DNA from: Leptospira bouyouniensis
Lineage (GTDB): Bacteria; Spirochaetota; Leptospiria; Leptospirales; Leptospiraceae
Reading direction: 5' to 3'
NCBI RefSeq assembly: GCF_004769525.1
Contig: NZ_RQFT01000003.1
Coordinates: 868,001 to 932,000 of the forward strand
DNA: 64,000 bases
The position numbers and the translations under genes are program-made. The notes below the pieces were generated by a model that worked only from the letters and a program-made list of their open reading frames with translations, was not told the origin of the DNA and searched no databases. Below are positions 20,017 to 29,004 of this stretch, in pieces (positions within the stretch are counted from its first letter, which is position 1; each line of letters starts with the position of its first letter).

Positions 20017-20528
20017 AACCTAACAAAAATGAAGTGAAGATGGAGAGAAGAGGAGAAACAGAAGTTGTGTTTACAAGGTACTTTGATGCACCAAGACAAT
20101 TGGTATTTGATTGCCACACCAAACCGGATTTAATGCGTCTTTGGCTCATTGGACCTGAAGGTATGGTTCTTGAAACTTGTGAGCAGGACTTACGAGTTGG
20201 TGGGAAATATTTATATTTATATGCAGATAAAAACGGAAACAAATCTGGAGTGTATGGAACTTTTCGTGAAGTCGTAGTACCTGAGAAGTTAGCAAATTCA
20301 GAAAATTATATTTTGGATATGTCAATTTTTAATCCAGATGCACCGGAAGATCCTAATGCGACTTTCGAATCACGCACTTTTACCACAGAAGGGAAACGGA
20401 CACTTATGACGCATCTTTGTCGTTATGCGTCACCAGAGGTATGTCAGATGATGGTTGAAACTGGTGCAGCGGATGGAATGGCAGAATGTTATTTGGAATT
20501 GGACAAGTTATTGGTTAAGATGGAGTAA
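20013..20528 (+). CDS. SRPBCC (AHSA1-like) ligand-binding protein
   Basis: Protein of 171 residues with the START/Bet v1-like AHSA1 fold: VFTRYFDAPRQLVFDCHTKPDLMRLW at the N-terminus, then GGKYLYLYADKNG and a C-terminal helix MAECYLELDKLL. Family members bind hydrophobic small molecules or act as Hsp90 co-chaperone-like proteins. It overlaps the ArsR-type regulator by 4 bp, so the two are one operon under the palindromic operator; the SRPBCC protein may sense or remove the inducer. No enzymatic residue can be named. Confidence 0.86.
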   Translation: MKPNKNEVKMERRGETEVVFTRYFDAPRQLVFDCHTKPDLMRLWLIGPEGMVLETCEQDLRVGGKYLYLYADKNGNKSGVYGTFREVVVPEKLANSENYILDMSIFNPDAPEDPNATFESRTFTTEGKRTLMTHLCRYASPEVCQMMVETGAADGMAECYLELDKLLVKME

Positions 20529-20622
20529 GAAGAGAATTAGAAGTAAGAAGGAAACAATAAAATCAACAATATTGCATAGTACCTTCTCCTTTATTCGCAA
20601 TCCATTCATTTCAATTGGATCA

Positions 20623-21243
20623 TTAATTTTCGATTACTGTCTTTAATTCTTTTGAATGGAACATATCGATGGGAGATATCACTGGCTCAAAATAGGGGAT
20701 TTGGTTTCCATATCGTTTTTTCATCAAATTTTGAACTGGTTTAGAGCTAAGATCAAATTCCTTGAGGGTTTTTAAATCTCCAATTTTTAAACCCGTGAAC
20801 TTTTCATATAGTTTCCAGATAAGTTCAGTACAATAGATTCGATCATTTGACCATTCAAAGTACAAATCGTAGTGTTTTCCGAGTAATGAATTGCCATAAT
20901 CTTTCATTTGTTGAATGACTATTGGTGTTAGGATTTTATTTGAATGGTGAATCCGTTTGATCACATAGTGAAGATTCTTACCTCGTAGGATAAAAGAATG
21001 TAAGTCAGTCAATTTAACCGGTTCGATTGCTTCTAAAACTTTGAATTTATCTCCATATTTGAAAATGATTCCTACATGAGTGTATCTGGAATTAGTTGCT
21101 AATTTGATAGCAGTAGCTTGTTCGGATTTCGATTCATGAAAAATAATATCTCCTTCTTTCAATTTGGAAGTATCAATTTCCTTTCCTAGAATCGGATGTG
21201 TTGTAAGACAAAAAAGTAGAATGAATAAAATTTTTGATATCAT
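20623..21243 (-). CDS. YiiX-like permuted papain-fold amidase, exported
   Basis: Exported cysteine hydrolase of 206 residues with an N-terminal signal peptide (ILFILLFCLTTHPILG). The NlpC/P60-like YiiX/YebB fold is recognised from GDIIFHES, the histidine in RYTHVGIIF and the nucleophile in RIYCTELIWKLY, in the permuted order typical of this group. Known relatives cleave amide or ester bonds in cell wall or lipids. It is flanked by convergent (SRPBCC) and co-directional (SDR, about 190 bases away) genes and is probably transcribed alone. Confidence 0.82.
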   Translation of the reverse strand: MISKILFILLFCLTTHPILGKEIDTSKLKEGDIIFHESKSEQATAIKLATNSRYTHVGIIFKYGDKFKVLEAIEPVKLTDLHSFILRGKNLHYVIKRIHHSNKILTPIVIQQMKDYGNSLLGKHYDLYFEWSNDRIYCTELIWKLYEKFTGLKIGDLKTLKEFDLSSKPVQNLMKKRYGNQIPYFEPVISPIDMFHSKELKTVIEN

Positions 21244-21431
21244 AAATTAATAGGACTGCTTCTTGAGCGATTTTCAATCTTCGATGTAAATTGTTATAGA
21301 ATTTGAAAAATAATGATTCATATCATTTGATTGGAATTCTCAGGATAAAATCTATGATATTCTGATACTAAAAATGTTACTTTCAAAATCAGCCTTAGTT
21401 TGATTTTTCTATTATTCCAATCCTTCCCAAC

Positions 21432-22136
21432 CTACCAAGGAATCTCTTTTTTGTCTCGAAAGAACTTACCGGTTGGACCATTCTCGGGAAGTGTTGCAGC
21501 CCATACGATAGTCTCTGCTCCTTTTTCAACAGGCCTTGTTGCATTCGCACCACCCATATCAGTTTTCACCCAACCAGGACATACCGAATTGATTTTGATA
21601 TTTTTTCCTACACCTTCTATACTAGAAAGATTGGTGAGAGCATTGATCGCTGTTTTTGAAATCCGGTAAGCAGGGTATCCACCTCCCATATCAGATAGTT
21701 GTCCCATACCTGAACTAACATTGACAATACGGCCGTAATTATTTTGGATCATCATTGGTAAAAAAACCTGAATCAATCGAAAAGGACCAAAAAGATTCAC
21801 AAGTAGAGTTCTATGAAGGTCCTCAGAAGTTGTTTCAAAATAAGAACCAGGGTCCATAAAAATCCCTGCATTATTCACAAGGATGTCCAATCTACCAAAA
21901 CTTCCCGTGATCATATCCAAAACTTCGTTAATGCTTTGTTCTTTGGAGACATCGAGTGAAACAATTTCTCCTTTGCCAACTGATTTAACTTGTTTTAAAG
22001 TTTCTTCTGCATCCGATTCATTCCTTGAACCAATCAGAACATAAATCCCTTGTTTAGCGAGATCAATGGAAACTTGTTTCCCAATCCCCCTGTTTGCACC
22101 TGTAACAAGCGCTATCTTTTCATTTGACTGGTTCAT
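21432..22136 (-). CDS. Short-chain dehydrogenase/reductase
   Basis: NAD(P)-dependent oxidoreductase of 234 residues. It has the Rossmann motif VTGANRGIG at the N-terminus, LVNNAGI, the catalytic Ser in NVSSGMG and the YPAYRISK Tyr/Lys pair, and the SVCPGWVKTDMGG segment. It resembles the carbonyl-reductase-like SDRs. AGGAG upstream of the ATG supports the start. The substrate is not known. No partner gene overlaps it; the alpha/beta hydrolase upstream on the same strand is separated by 48 bases. Confidence 0.9.
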   Translation of the reverse strand: MNQSNEKIALVTGANRGIGKQVSIDLAKQGIYVLIGSRNESDAEETLKQVKSVGKGEIVSLDVSKEQSINEVLDMITGSFGRLDILVNNAGIFMDPGSYFETTSEDLHRTLLVNLFGPFRLIQVFLPMMIQNNYGRIVNVSSGMGQLSDMGGGYPAYRISKTAINALTNLSSIEGVGKNIKINSVCPGWVKTDMGGANATRPVEKGAETIVWAATLPENGPTGKFFRDKKEIPW

Positions 22137-22184
22137 GGGAAACTCCTTTACAACATTTTGATTTTGGACTTACTAATAAATAGT

Positions 22185-23195
22185 TTATTTTGCCTTAGAA
22201 AGTTCTTTTAACCAGGAATCAATTTGTGCTTCGATAAAAACTTTATCGGTAATCACCCATTTAGAAAGTAAAACATGCATTCCATTTTCAACAGCCACCT
22301 TTTTATTAAGAGGGTTTGGTGTTTTATCTAATCCAAAGTTTGCATAACCTTCTAACATTTTGGGGACACTTGCAGTAGGATCTTGTTCTTTTTCATTTTT
22401 GTAATAGTATAAAAGAAGTGTTGGCGATGTCACTTTTCGAAACACATCTGGAACTGCTGCATAGTTTTTTAAATCGTTCACACCAACAAGGGCTGCGAAG
22501 TATTGTTCAGGATACCAGTAATTATTTCGTTCAGGCAATACTTTAGGATTGTTATGTACAGATGCTCTTACTTTCCCTTTGAGAAGATGGATAAAAGTAA
22601 GTCCACCAGGGTAATTAAGAATATTCAAACTTCCATCGACTGGTGCATAAAATGGATTCGCAAGTACTAGTCCATCTACTTCTTCCGGGAATTCCGATGC
22701 AAGCCATGTCGCAAGTAATCCTCCCATAGAACTTCCAAATACAATCACTCGATCTCCTTGTGATTGCATCATGTATAATGCTTCTCGTGATGCATCTAAG
22801 TAGTTATTAAAATTTTGGTCTCTTTGGTCTTCTTTGTTTGTTCCATGACCTGGAAGACGAAGTAAATAGGTATTGGCTTTATATTTTTTAGCCAATTTTT
22901 CCATTACCTCTTCGCCTTCAGCACGAGAAGCGCCGTATCCATGGATGTATAAAAAAGCTAAGGGAGTTTTTTTCCCAAAACTGATATAACGTTCTTCGTT
23001 TCCAGGTCTGTGATTTTTACGTTTACTTTCTTGTAACTTCTCTTGGAAGTAAACATCAAAGTTCGCATAACTCAAGTTTGCTTTCGGTTGGTAATTGGGT
23101 CTTCCTGCGCAAGAAACTAGAACAAAGGTTACAGTGAAAAGAAAGACAGTTGTGAACTGTCGGAGGTTGTGGAATAAAGAACACGATTTAGCCAT
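22185..23195 (-). CDS. Alpha/beta-hydrolase lipoprotein
   Basis: Lipid-anchored serine hydrolase of about 336 residues. From the ATG at 23195 the signal ends in VLVSC (lipobox) at about residue 29. The hydrolase core has FLYIHGYGASRAEG (oxyanion region), the nucleophile elbow FGSSMGG, and a late His in ENGMHVLLSKW. It is similar to monoacylglycerol lipase and carboxylesterase (Est30-like) enzymes. A GTG at 23255 would add 20 residues before the signal and looks wrong. It is divergent from the acyl-CoA dehydrogenase, so both promoters share about 120 bases. Confidence 0.82.
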   Translation of the reverse strand: MAKSCSLFHNLRQFTTVFLFTVTFVLVSCAGRPNYQPKANLSYANFDVYFQEKLQESKRKNHRPGNEERYISFGKKTPLAFLYIHGYGASRAEGEEVMEKLAKKYKANTYLLRLPGHGTNKEDQRDQNFNNYLDASREALYMMQSQGDRVIVFGSSMGGLLATWLASEFPEEVDGLVLANPFYAPVDGSLNILNYPGGLTFIHLLKGKVRASVHNNPKVLPERNNYWYPEQYFAALVGVNDLKNYAAVPDVFRKVTSPTLLLYYYKNEKEQDPTASVPKMLEGYANFGLDKTPNPLNKKVAVENGMHVLLSKWVITDKVFIEAQIDSWLKELSKAK

Positions 23196-23313
23196 ACAAA
23201 TGGAAAATATTACAGTGTTTTTGCTTTCTTGTAAAGAGAGAAAAACCCTTGGCACAGGAAGGGACGTACGAAAAAAGGTAGTAAATACCCATTCTCAGAA
23301 GGAACATCCCGGA

Positions 23314-24480
23314 ATGTATACCCAATTCACAGAGCAACAACTTGAAATCAGAGATTTAGTTCGTAACTTCGTCAAAAAAGAAATCCCGCATGAAGTAGCC
23401 TTGCACTGGGATGAAAAAAACCAACACCCAACGGAACTCATCAACAAAATGCGTTCCGAACTTGGAATCAATGGACTTGTGATTCCTGAAGAATACGGTG
23501 GATGGGGACTAGGTGCGATTGAACAGTGTTTAGCCATCGAGGAATTATCCCGTGGATGCCTTGGGATCGCACTAGGATTTGCTTACACAGGTCTTGGAAT
23601 TCTACCTATCCTAAAAGGTGCCACTCACGAACAAAAATTAAAATGGCTCCCTGAAATTGCGGACGGAAAGTTCGGAGTTTCTTTTTGTTTGTCTGAGCCA
23701 GGTGCTGGTTCTGACGTTCCTGGTATGACCACTCGTGCTGAGAAAAAAGGCGACAAATGGATCATCAACGGAGCAAAACAATGGATCACTGGTGCATCAG
23801 ATGCCCAAGCCTTTACCGTATTTGCTTATACTGATAAAAACCGTGGAACACGTGGAGTTTCTTGTTTCTATGTTCCTCGCAGTGCTAAAGGTCTCACTGT
23901 CGGTAAAAAAGAAGACAAACTCGGAATCCGTGCCTCTTCTACTCACCAAGTGATTTTCGAAGATTGTGAAGTGGGTGAAGACGCACTCGTTGGAAAAGAA
24001 AACCTCGGTTTCGTTTACGCTCTCCAAACTTTGAATGCTTCCCGTCCGTTCGTTGCGGTTATGGGAGTGGGTGTTGCACAAGCAGCACTTGACCATGCAG
24101 CTCGTTACGCGCGTGAGAGAGAACAGTTCGGTGTGAAAATCGGAACATTCCAAGCAGTGCAACACATGTTAGCTGATATGTCTATCAAAGTAGAAACTGC
24201 AAGAGAAATCACCTACAAAGCAGCTCGTCTTTCTGATGCAAACGATCCTAACCTTCCAAAATACTCTGCAATTGCAAAAGCTTATGCATCTGAATGTGCA
24301 GTTCAGTGTGCTACTGATGCAGTTCAAATTTTTGGTGGATACGGATACACAAAAGAGTATCCAGTTGAGAAGTTAATGAGAGATTCAAAAATCCTCACCA
24401 TCTTCGAAGGAACGACACAAATCCAAAAGAACGAAATTGCCGCTTACGTAATCAAAGAAGCAGCATCGAAAAAAGACTAA
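23314..24480 (+). CDS. Acyl-CoA dehydrogenase
   Basis: FAD enzyme of fatty-acid beta-oxidation, 388 residues from the ATG at 23314. It has the family signatures FCLSEPGAGSDVPGM (FAD/substrate loop), GAKQWITGA and GGYGYTKEYPVEKLMRDSK, and the C-terminal IFEGTTQIQ with the usual catalytic Glu. The frame is open further upstream but that part overlaps the divergent hydrolase gene and is not protein-like; AGAAGGAA precedes this ATG. The strong terminator at 24509 ends the unit. Chain-length specificity cannot be read. Confidence 0.93.
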   Translation: MYTQFTEQQLEIRDLVRNFVKKEIPHEVALHWDEKNQHPTELINKMRSELGINGLVIPEEYGGWGLGAIEQCLAIEELSRGCLGIALGFAYTGLGILPILKGATHEQKLKWLPEIADGKFGVSFCLSEPGAGSDVPGMTTRAEKKGDKWIINGAKQWITGASDAQAFTVFAYTDKNRGTRGVSCFYVPRSAKGLTVGKKEDKLGIRASSTHQVIFEDCEVGEDALVGKENLGFVYALQTLNASRPFVAVMGVGVAQAALDHAARYAREREQFGVKIGTFQAVQHMLADMSIKVETAREITYKAARLSDANDPNLPKYSAIAKAYASECAVQCATDAVQIFGGYGYTKEYPVEKLMRDSKILTIFEGTTQIQKNEIAAYVIKEAASKKD

Positions 24481-24508
24481 GATAATTTCACTTTTATCTT
24501 TGAAAGGG

Positions 24509-24537
24509 AGCCTCCAGAAATGGGGGCTTTTTTTTTT
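24509..24537 (+). terminator. Intrinsic terminator after acyl-CoA dehydrogenase
   Basis: A 7-bp stem (AGCCTCC with GGGGGCT, one T-G pair) with a 6-base loop is followed by ten T residues. It starts 28 bases after the stop codon. Confidence 0.92.
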
Positions 24538-24555
24538 GGGTGGTACAAATGGGAT

Positions 24556-24629
24556 GTAGGTATCCCCGCCCTGATTGGGTGGGGTGAGTCCACCCGCCAC
24601 CCAATGGCTTCCTCCTACCACAACCTACA
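24556..24629 (+). repeat. GC-rich intergenic repeat, copy 1
   Basis: GC-rich block unlike the surrounding AT-rich DNA. It contains TCCCCGCCCT, GGGTGGGG and CCACCCGCCACCCAAT, and forms a 9-bp stem (ATTGGGTGG with CCACCCAAT). The inverted copy at 59348-59426 shares these blocks in the same order, with differences in the short spacers. It is a non-coding dispersed element sitting just after a terminator. Confidence 0.75.
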
Positions 24630-24694
24630 AATTTCCTCCATCCAAAAATTGAATTTGCAAATTTAATTTTTAAGAAGTTCATATTTCTCCATAG

Positions 24695-25165
24695 ATGGAC
24701 CAAAATTTTACAATCCGATTAGTAACCGAATCAAATTTCCACTCCCAACTTTGTATCGATTCTCTTTGGGAAGAAATCCAAACAAGGTATGAATTCCAAG
24801 CGCCAAATCCAATGGTATTCTCCGATTTTTTACCTCCTAATGGTAAGTTTTTTATTGCGCAAGAGAATGAATCAAACGAAGCCATGGGATCGGCCGCCTA
24901 TTCAAAGTTTAATGATGCTAAGTGCGAACTGGATGCAGTATATGTTTTTCCAAAATTTCGAAAGATGAAGGTCGCCACATCACTGTTAGTTGCAATAGAA
25001 AAGCAAGCTGGCTTGGATGGGTTTACTTCGATGGTTCTCCGAGCAGGAAGTCCTCAACCCGAAGCATTAGTACTGTACAAAAACTTTGGGTTCAAAGAAA
25101 TCCCTGCATTTGGAAAATGGGTTTCCGATCCCACAGCCATTTGTTTTGAGAAAAAAATAATCTAA
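24695..25165 (+). CDS. GNAT N-acetyltransferase
   Basis: Acetyl-CoA-dependent acyltransferase of 156 residues. Motif A of the GNAT fold is seen as LDAVYVFPKFRKMKVATSLLVAIEKQA, where the loop RKMKVA replaces the usual R/Q-x-x-G-x-G/A. Motif B follows as LVLYKNFGFKEIPAFGKW. Length fits the family. The ATG has no strong ribosome site. The acceptor (small molecule or protein) is unknown. It stands alone between the GC-rich repeat and a second GC-rich element. Confidence 0.85.
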   Translation: MDQNFTIRLVTESNFHSQLCIDSLWEEIQTRYEFQAPNPMVFSDFLPPNGKFFIAQENESNEAMGSAAYSKFNDAKCELDAVYVFPKFRKMKVATSLLVAIEKQAGLDGFTSMVLRAGSPQPEALVLYKNFGFKEIPAFGKWVSDPTAICFEKKII

Positions 25166-25177
25166 TTTTACTTTGGC

Positions 25178-25262
25178 TGCCCGGGCGGGCTCGCTCCGGG
25201 GTTCGCTTACGCTCCCGTCCATTGTTCGTTATCACGAAACAATGGACTAAACCCTCCGGATC
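25178..25262. repeat. GC-rich hairpin element after the GNAT gene
   Basis: A GC-rich stretch (CCCGGGCGGGCTCGC and CTCCGGGG) leads into a 9-bp stem (TCCATTGTT 25218-25226 with AACAATGGA 25238-25246), then CCCTCCGG. It is non-coding and differs in composition from its surroundings. It looks like a dispersed Leptospira-type element, but no second copy is in this window. Confidence 0.5.
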
Positions 25263-25402
25263 CCTGGCAGGTAGTGTTGACAACTGATGAACTTTTTTTC
25301 CTAAATCCAAATTCCAATACTACATTTGTTAAAAAAAATGGCTGACTTAAATCTTTAATTTTGAGAAACTCTAAGTCCCATTTTGGTGCGGGAAGTAAAA
25401 CA

Positions 25403-27223
25403 GTGAATTCCTCCTCTAATGATCCAAATTTTGACAATTCACTCAAAAATGAAAACTACCTACTCATATTCCGACAAATGGAAACCTTAGGAAAACTTGG
25501 TCATTGGGAATTTGATTTTATCAACCAAACGATCCACTGGTCCCAAGGAGTATTTACCATTTTAGAAATGGACCCTTCTACTATGCCCGTATCATTAGAG
25601 TTAGGTTACAATTCAGTACACCCCGATGATAGAGAAAAAGCCAAACAACATATGGAAGATGTCATCACCAAAAGGATTCCATATAATTTGGAATGTAGGC
25701 TTATAACAGCAAAAGGAAACATCAAATTCATCCATAGCCAAGCAGAAGTGATTCGTGACGAGTCCGGGATCCCTTTACAAATCGTCGGGATTTTCCAAGA
25801 TGTAACTGAAAGAACTGAATCATACTACAAACTTAAGCAGCAGGAACTTAGGCTAAGTTCCATATTACAATCTGAACCAGAATGTGTGAAAGTTGTTTCT
25901 CCCGATGGAATTCTCATCGAAATGAATCCAGCTGGACTTAGTATGATCGAGGCTGATACAGCGGAGGATGCGATTGGTCAGCGAGTTGAATCACTCATCG
26001 AACCATCGGATCTAAAGTATTACCAAAATATACATGAAAATGCACTGAAAGGAATTAAGTCGAGTGCACGATTTCGGATGATTGGAATGAAAGGAACACA
26101 TCGTTGGATGGAAAGTACTGCAGTGCCTCTTACGAATCAAAATGGTGAAATCACATCTGTTTTAAGTTTAACGCGCGATATCTCAGATAAAGTCATAAAC
26201 GAAGAAAAATTAATTCGTATCAAACGAAACCAAGAAGCACTAATTAATAGTACGTCTGATCTTATTTGGTCAATTGACACTAATTATTGTTTAGTGGCGG
26301 CAAACCAATCGTTTTTAGATGTTTTAAGTTTTTTGCAAAAAGTTCCAGGAAAAGAAGGAGACAATGTACTTATAAAAACAGCTGGAGAAGAATTTTATTA
26401 CAAGTGGAAGGAGTATTATGAAAGAGGCCTTTCAGGTGAAGTATTCACAGCATACGAAAATTTTATCAGTCCTATCACAAATCAAGAGGAACATAGGGAG
26501 GTTTCTTTTAAACCAATCCGAAATGTTGACGGTCAAATCACTGGCCTTGTTTGTTTTTCAAAAGATATCTCGAGTCTGATGCGAAAAAGCAAAGAACTTT
26601 TGTTAAATGAAAAAAGATTTCGTGTTTTAGTTGAGAATGGTGCTGATGTCATCATGATATTAAACCCAAGAGGCCAAGGAAAATATGTTTCACCTTCGAT
26701 TACGAAAGTGATGGGATATACTGAAAAAGAAGCTTTGAGCCTTAGTTTGTTTGATGTTGTTCATCCCGATGACGCCCCTAAACTCAAAAAAAGACTTTTT
26801 GAAGTTTTGGCACTCCCACTTGGCGCCTCCTTACAAAGCCAAACTTTTCGAGCCAAACATAAAGATGGATCTTGGAGATATGTAGAATCGACACTTACTA
26901 ATATGCTTTCAGACGAATCAATCGGTGGGATCGTAGACAATTTTCATGATGTGACTGAAAAAGAAACACAAATGGAAGCGATCCAAACCCAAAACCAAAA
27001 GTTAAAGTCCATCGCTTGGACACAATCACATGTTGTAAGGAGTCCCTTAGCAAGGATCATGGGAATCATTGAACTCATACGAACCGGAAGTTTGACTCAG
27101 GAAGAAGAAAAGAAAAGTTTACGATATCTCTTAGAATCGGCAAATGAATTGGATGATGTGATTGGTGACATTGTCAGAAAATCACAAGAAGTCATTCCTC
27201 CTGAATTTAATTCCAAAACCTAA
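25403..27223 (+). CDS. Multi-PAS sensor with DHp domain but no ATPase domain
   Basis: Cytosolic sensor of about 606 residues. Four PAS-type modules can be read, roughly 20-140 (GHWEFDFINQTIHWS, ending in QIVGIFQDVTER), 150-270, 280-400 and 410-530 (ENGADVIMILNPRGQGKYVSPS, ending in NFHDVTEKE). A helical dimerisation segment follows with an H-box SHVVRSPLARIMG (His about 543) and a second helix. The protein then ends: there is no HATPase domain, so it cannot phosphorylate itself. A GTG at 25403 has GGGAAG 7 bases upstream; a TTG at 25361 is also possible. Start is uncertain. Confidence 0.8.
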   Translation: MNSSSNDPNFDNSLKNENYLLIFRQMETLGKLGHWEFDFINQTIHWSQGVFTILEMDPSTMPVSLELGYNSVHPDDREKAKQHMEDVITKRIPYNLECRLITAKGNIKFIHSQAEVIRDESGIPLQIVGIFQDVTERTESYYKLKQQELRLSSILQSEPECVKVVSPDGILIEMNPAGLSMIEADTAEDAIGQRVESLIEPSDLKYYQNIHENALKGIKSSARFRMIGMKGTHRWMESTAVPLTNQNGEITSVLSLTRDISDKVINEEKLIRIKRNQEALINSTSDLIWSIDTNYCLVAANQSFLDVLSFLQKVPGKEGDNVLIKTAGEEFYYKWKEYYERGLSGEVFTAYENFISPITNQEEHREVSFKPIRNVDGQITGLVCFSKDISSLMRKSKELLLNEKRFRVLVENGADVIMILNPRGQGKYVSPSITKVMGYTEKEALSLSLFDVVHPDDAPKLKKRLFEVLALPLGASLQSQTFRAKHKDGSWRYVESTLTNMLSDESIGGIVDNFHDVTEKETQMEAIQTQNQKLKSIAWTQSHVVRSPLARIMGIIELIRTGSLTQEEEKKSLRYLLESANELDDVIGDIVRKSQEVIPPEFNSKT

Positions 27224-27270
27224 GGATTTTCACTTGCCACTTTTATGAATTTGGTTCTAATTCTGTCACC

Positions 27271-27858
27271 ATGGTTCTTTCCACATTTGTATCCGATTTA
27301 TTTCTATCCTTAGTTTCGCTCTACGTAGCGTTTCGTTTTGTTGGCAAATCCGCGATCCCTGCGCGTTCCGCTTTATACGGTTTTGCGATCATTGGAATTT
27401 CCGCAGGTTTAGGTTCGATTCATTTTTTAGGTTTTCATTCATTAGATGATATCTATCGATTCTTTGTGGGACTCTCAGGGTGTTTGGGTGTTCCTCTTCT
27501 TGGTCTTGCCTATTTTCATTTTTCATTTCGTTCCATTTCAGAAAAAACTTTTTTTCTATTCATCGCGATTCTCTTTGTTTTGTATTTACTGTTTTCCTAT
27601 TTGTTTCCGTTACCTATTTACTCGACAATCGTCGGCGGAATAGCGATGGTGATTGTACTCGTTAGTTCAATCATCCGGTTTCCTAAACATGCAAATGCTG
27701 CGATTCTAGGTATCGTTGGTGCAGTTCTTTTTATTGTCGCAGGATTGGTCATCGGAACAAAAGGCTCTACAGGACCAATCCTGAACGTTGATATCTTTCA
27801 TATCCTTCTTGCGATTGCAAATTATTGTATTGGGCAAGGAATTTCAAAATTAAGCTAG
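27271..27858 (+). CDS. Multi-pass membrane protein, unknown
   Basis: Integral membrane protein of 195 residues with six to seven hydrophobic helices (for example FVSDLFLSLVSLYVAFRFV, FFLFIAILFVLYLLFSYLF and GIVGAVLFIVAGLVIGTKG). Two His residues lie near helix ends (SIHFLGFHS and VDIFHILLAIANYC). I do not recognise a transport motif; it fits a small uncharacterised membrane family (DUF6962-like). It lies 47 bases after the PAS sensor and 40 bases before the GGDEF gene, all co-directional, so a signalling operon is possible. Confidence 0.75.
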   Translation: MVLSTFVSDLFLSLVSLYVAFRFVGKSAIPARSALYGFAIIGISAGLGSIHFLGFHSLDDIYRFFVGLSGCLGVPLLGLAYFHFSFRSISEKTFFLFIAILFVLYLLFSYLFPLPIYSTIVGGIAMVIVLVSSIIRFPKHANAAILGIVGAVLFIVAGLVIGTKGSTGPILNVDIFHILLAIANYCIGQGISKLS

Positions 27859-27898
27859 AACTATAAAGATACATACAATATGTTAACTCTGAAACGAT

Positions 27899-28918
27899 AT
27901 GGCAACATCTCCTTCAGAGTCTACATTAGAAAAAATTTTAAAAATTCAAACTGAGTTAACGGCTGCTAAACCTGAAGTTCCTCTCTTATTAGATCTCATC
28001 ACACTCCGTTCCAAAGAATTAGTTTCAGGTGATGGTGCTGTTTTTGAATTAGTGGAAGGGGAAGATTTAGTTTATCGTGCTGCAAGTGGCTCAGCATCCA
28101 ATCAAATTGGACTTCGTTTAAAAGTAACAGGAAGTTTCTCAGGATTAAGTTTACAATTAAAAGAGTCTTTGAATTGTATAGATTCAGAAGAAGACAACCG
28201 AGTCAACCGCGAAGCTTGTCGAGTTGTCGGCCTCCGCTCTATGATTGTAGTACCATTATACTTTGACATGGAAGTTTTAGGTGTTCTAAAAGTATTAAGT
28301 GCAAAACCAAAGTTCTTTACAGACGCTGATGTACATTCTCTGAATATGTTGTCTAGTACAATCGCTGCAATTTTACACAATGCTTATCGATGGGCGGAAA
28401 GAGAAAAAAGATTACAGTCAATGTCATACCTTGCAAGTCATGACACACTCACAGGGATTTACAATCGATCTGCGTTTTATGATTATCTAAGGAAAGGAAT
28501 TGTAAGGATTCAGTCCAATCCTATTTCACTCACAGTTGCAATGTTTGATTTAGATGGTTTAAAACAAGTGAATGACACTTATGGTCATGCTGCAGGTGAT
28601 TTTTATATCTATCAATTTGCAAAAAGGCTTTCTAATCTTTTACAAGACCATGATATTTTAGCTCGGTTAGGTGGTGATGAATTTGGGTTGATTCTAATGA
28701 GTCCTGAACCAAAAGAATCCGTCTTTTCTTTTTTGTCAAATATCACAAAACTTGTAGAAGGCGAAGTGCTCTTTGAATCCATTCCACTCCAAATCAAATC
28801 CAGCTTAGGAGTATCACATTATCCTGAAGATGGGGAAGACTTGGAGTCTCTTATCAGAAAAGCAGATGAACGGATGTATTTAGACAAACGGGAACGAAAA
28901 AAGAACCAAACGAGATAA
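27899..28918 (+). CDS. GAF-GGDEF diguanylate cyclase
   Basis: Makes cyclic di-GMP from two GTP. A GAF domain spans about residues 15-165 (SGDGAVFELVEGEDLVYR, ending in MEVLGVLKVLSAKPKFFT). A GGDEF domain follows from about 170 to 335 with the signal HDTLTGIYNRSAFYD, the metal aspartate in AMFDLDGLKQVND, and an intact GGDEF motif at about 258-262. The inhibitory site, normally RxxD five residues before the motif, reads QDHD here, so product inhibition may be weak. There is no membrane segment. A good hairpin terminator follows at 28927. Confidence 0.92.
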   Translation: MATSPSESTLEKILKIQTELTAAKPEVPLLLDLITLRSKELVSGDGAVFELVEGEDLVYRAASGSASNQIGLRLKVTGSFSGLSLQLKESLNCIDSEEDNRVNREACRVVGLRSMIVVPLYFDMEVLGVLKVLSAKPKFFTDADVHSLNMLSSTIAAILHNAYRWAEREKRLQSMSYLASHDTLTGIYNRSAFYDYLRKGIVRIQSNPISLTVAMFDLDGLKQVNDTYGHAAGDFYIYQFAKRLSNLLQDHDILARLGGDEFGLILMSPEPKESVFSFLSNITKLVEGEVLFESIPLQIKSSLGVSHYPEDGEDLESLIRKADERMYLDKRERKKNQTR

Positions 28919-28926
28919 AGTTCAAG

Positions 28927-28954
28927 ATGATCCATTCGATGGATCATTAGTTTT
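28927..28954 (+). terminator. Terminator after GGDEF gene
   Basis: Perfect 9-bp stem (ATGATCCAT with ATGGATCAT) around a TCG loop, followed by TAGTTTT. Confidence 0.75.
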
Positions 28955-29004
28955 CACGATTTGGAATTGTGATCTTCCTCTTTGGTTTGGTCTAACGATT
29001 ATAG

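Noticed and set aside
23095..23313. N-terminal extension of the acyl-CoA dehydrogenase
   Set aside because: It overlaps the divergent hydrolase gene and is not conserved-looking; the ATG at 23314 gives a normal family length.
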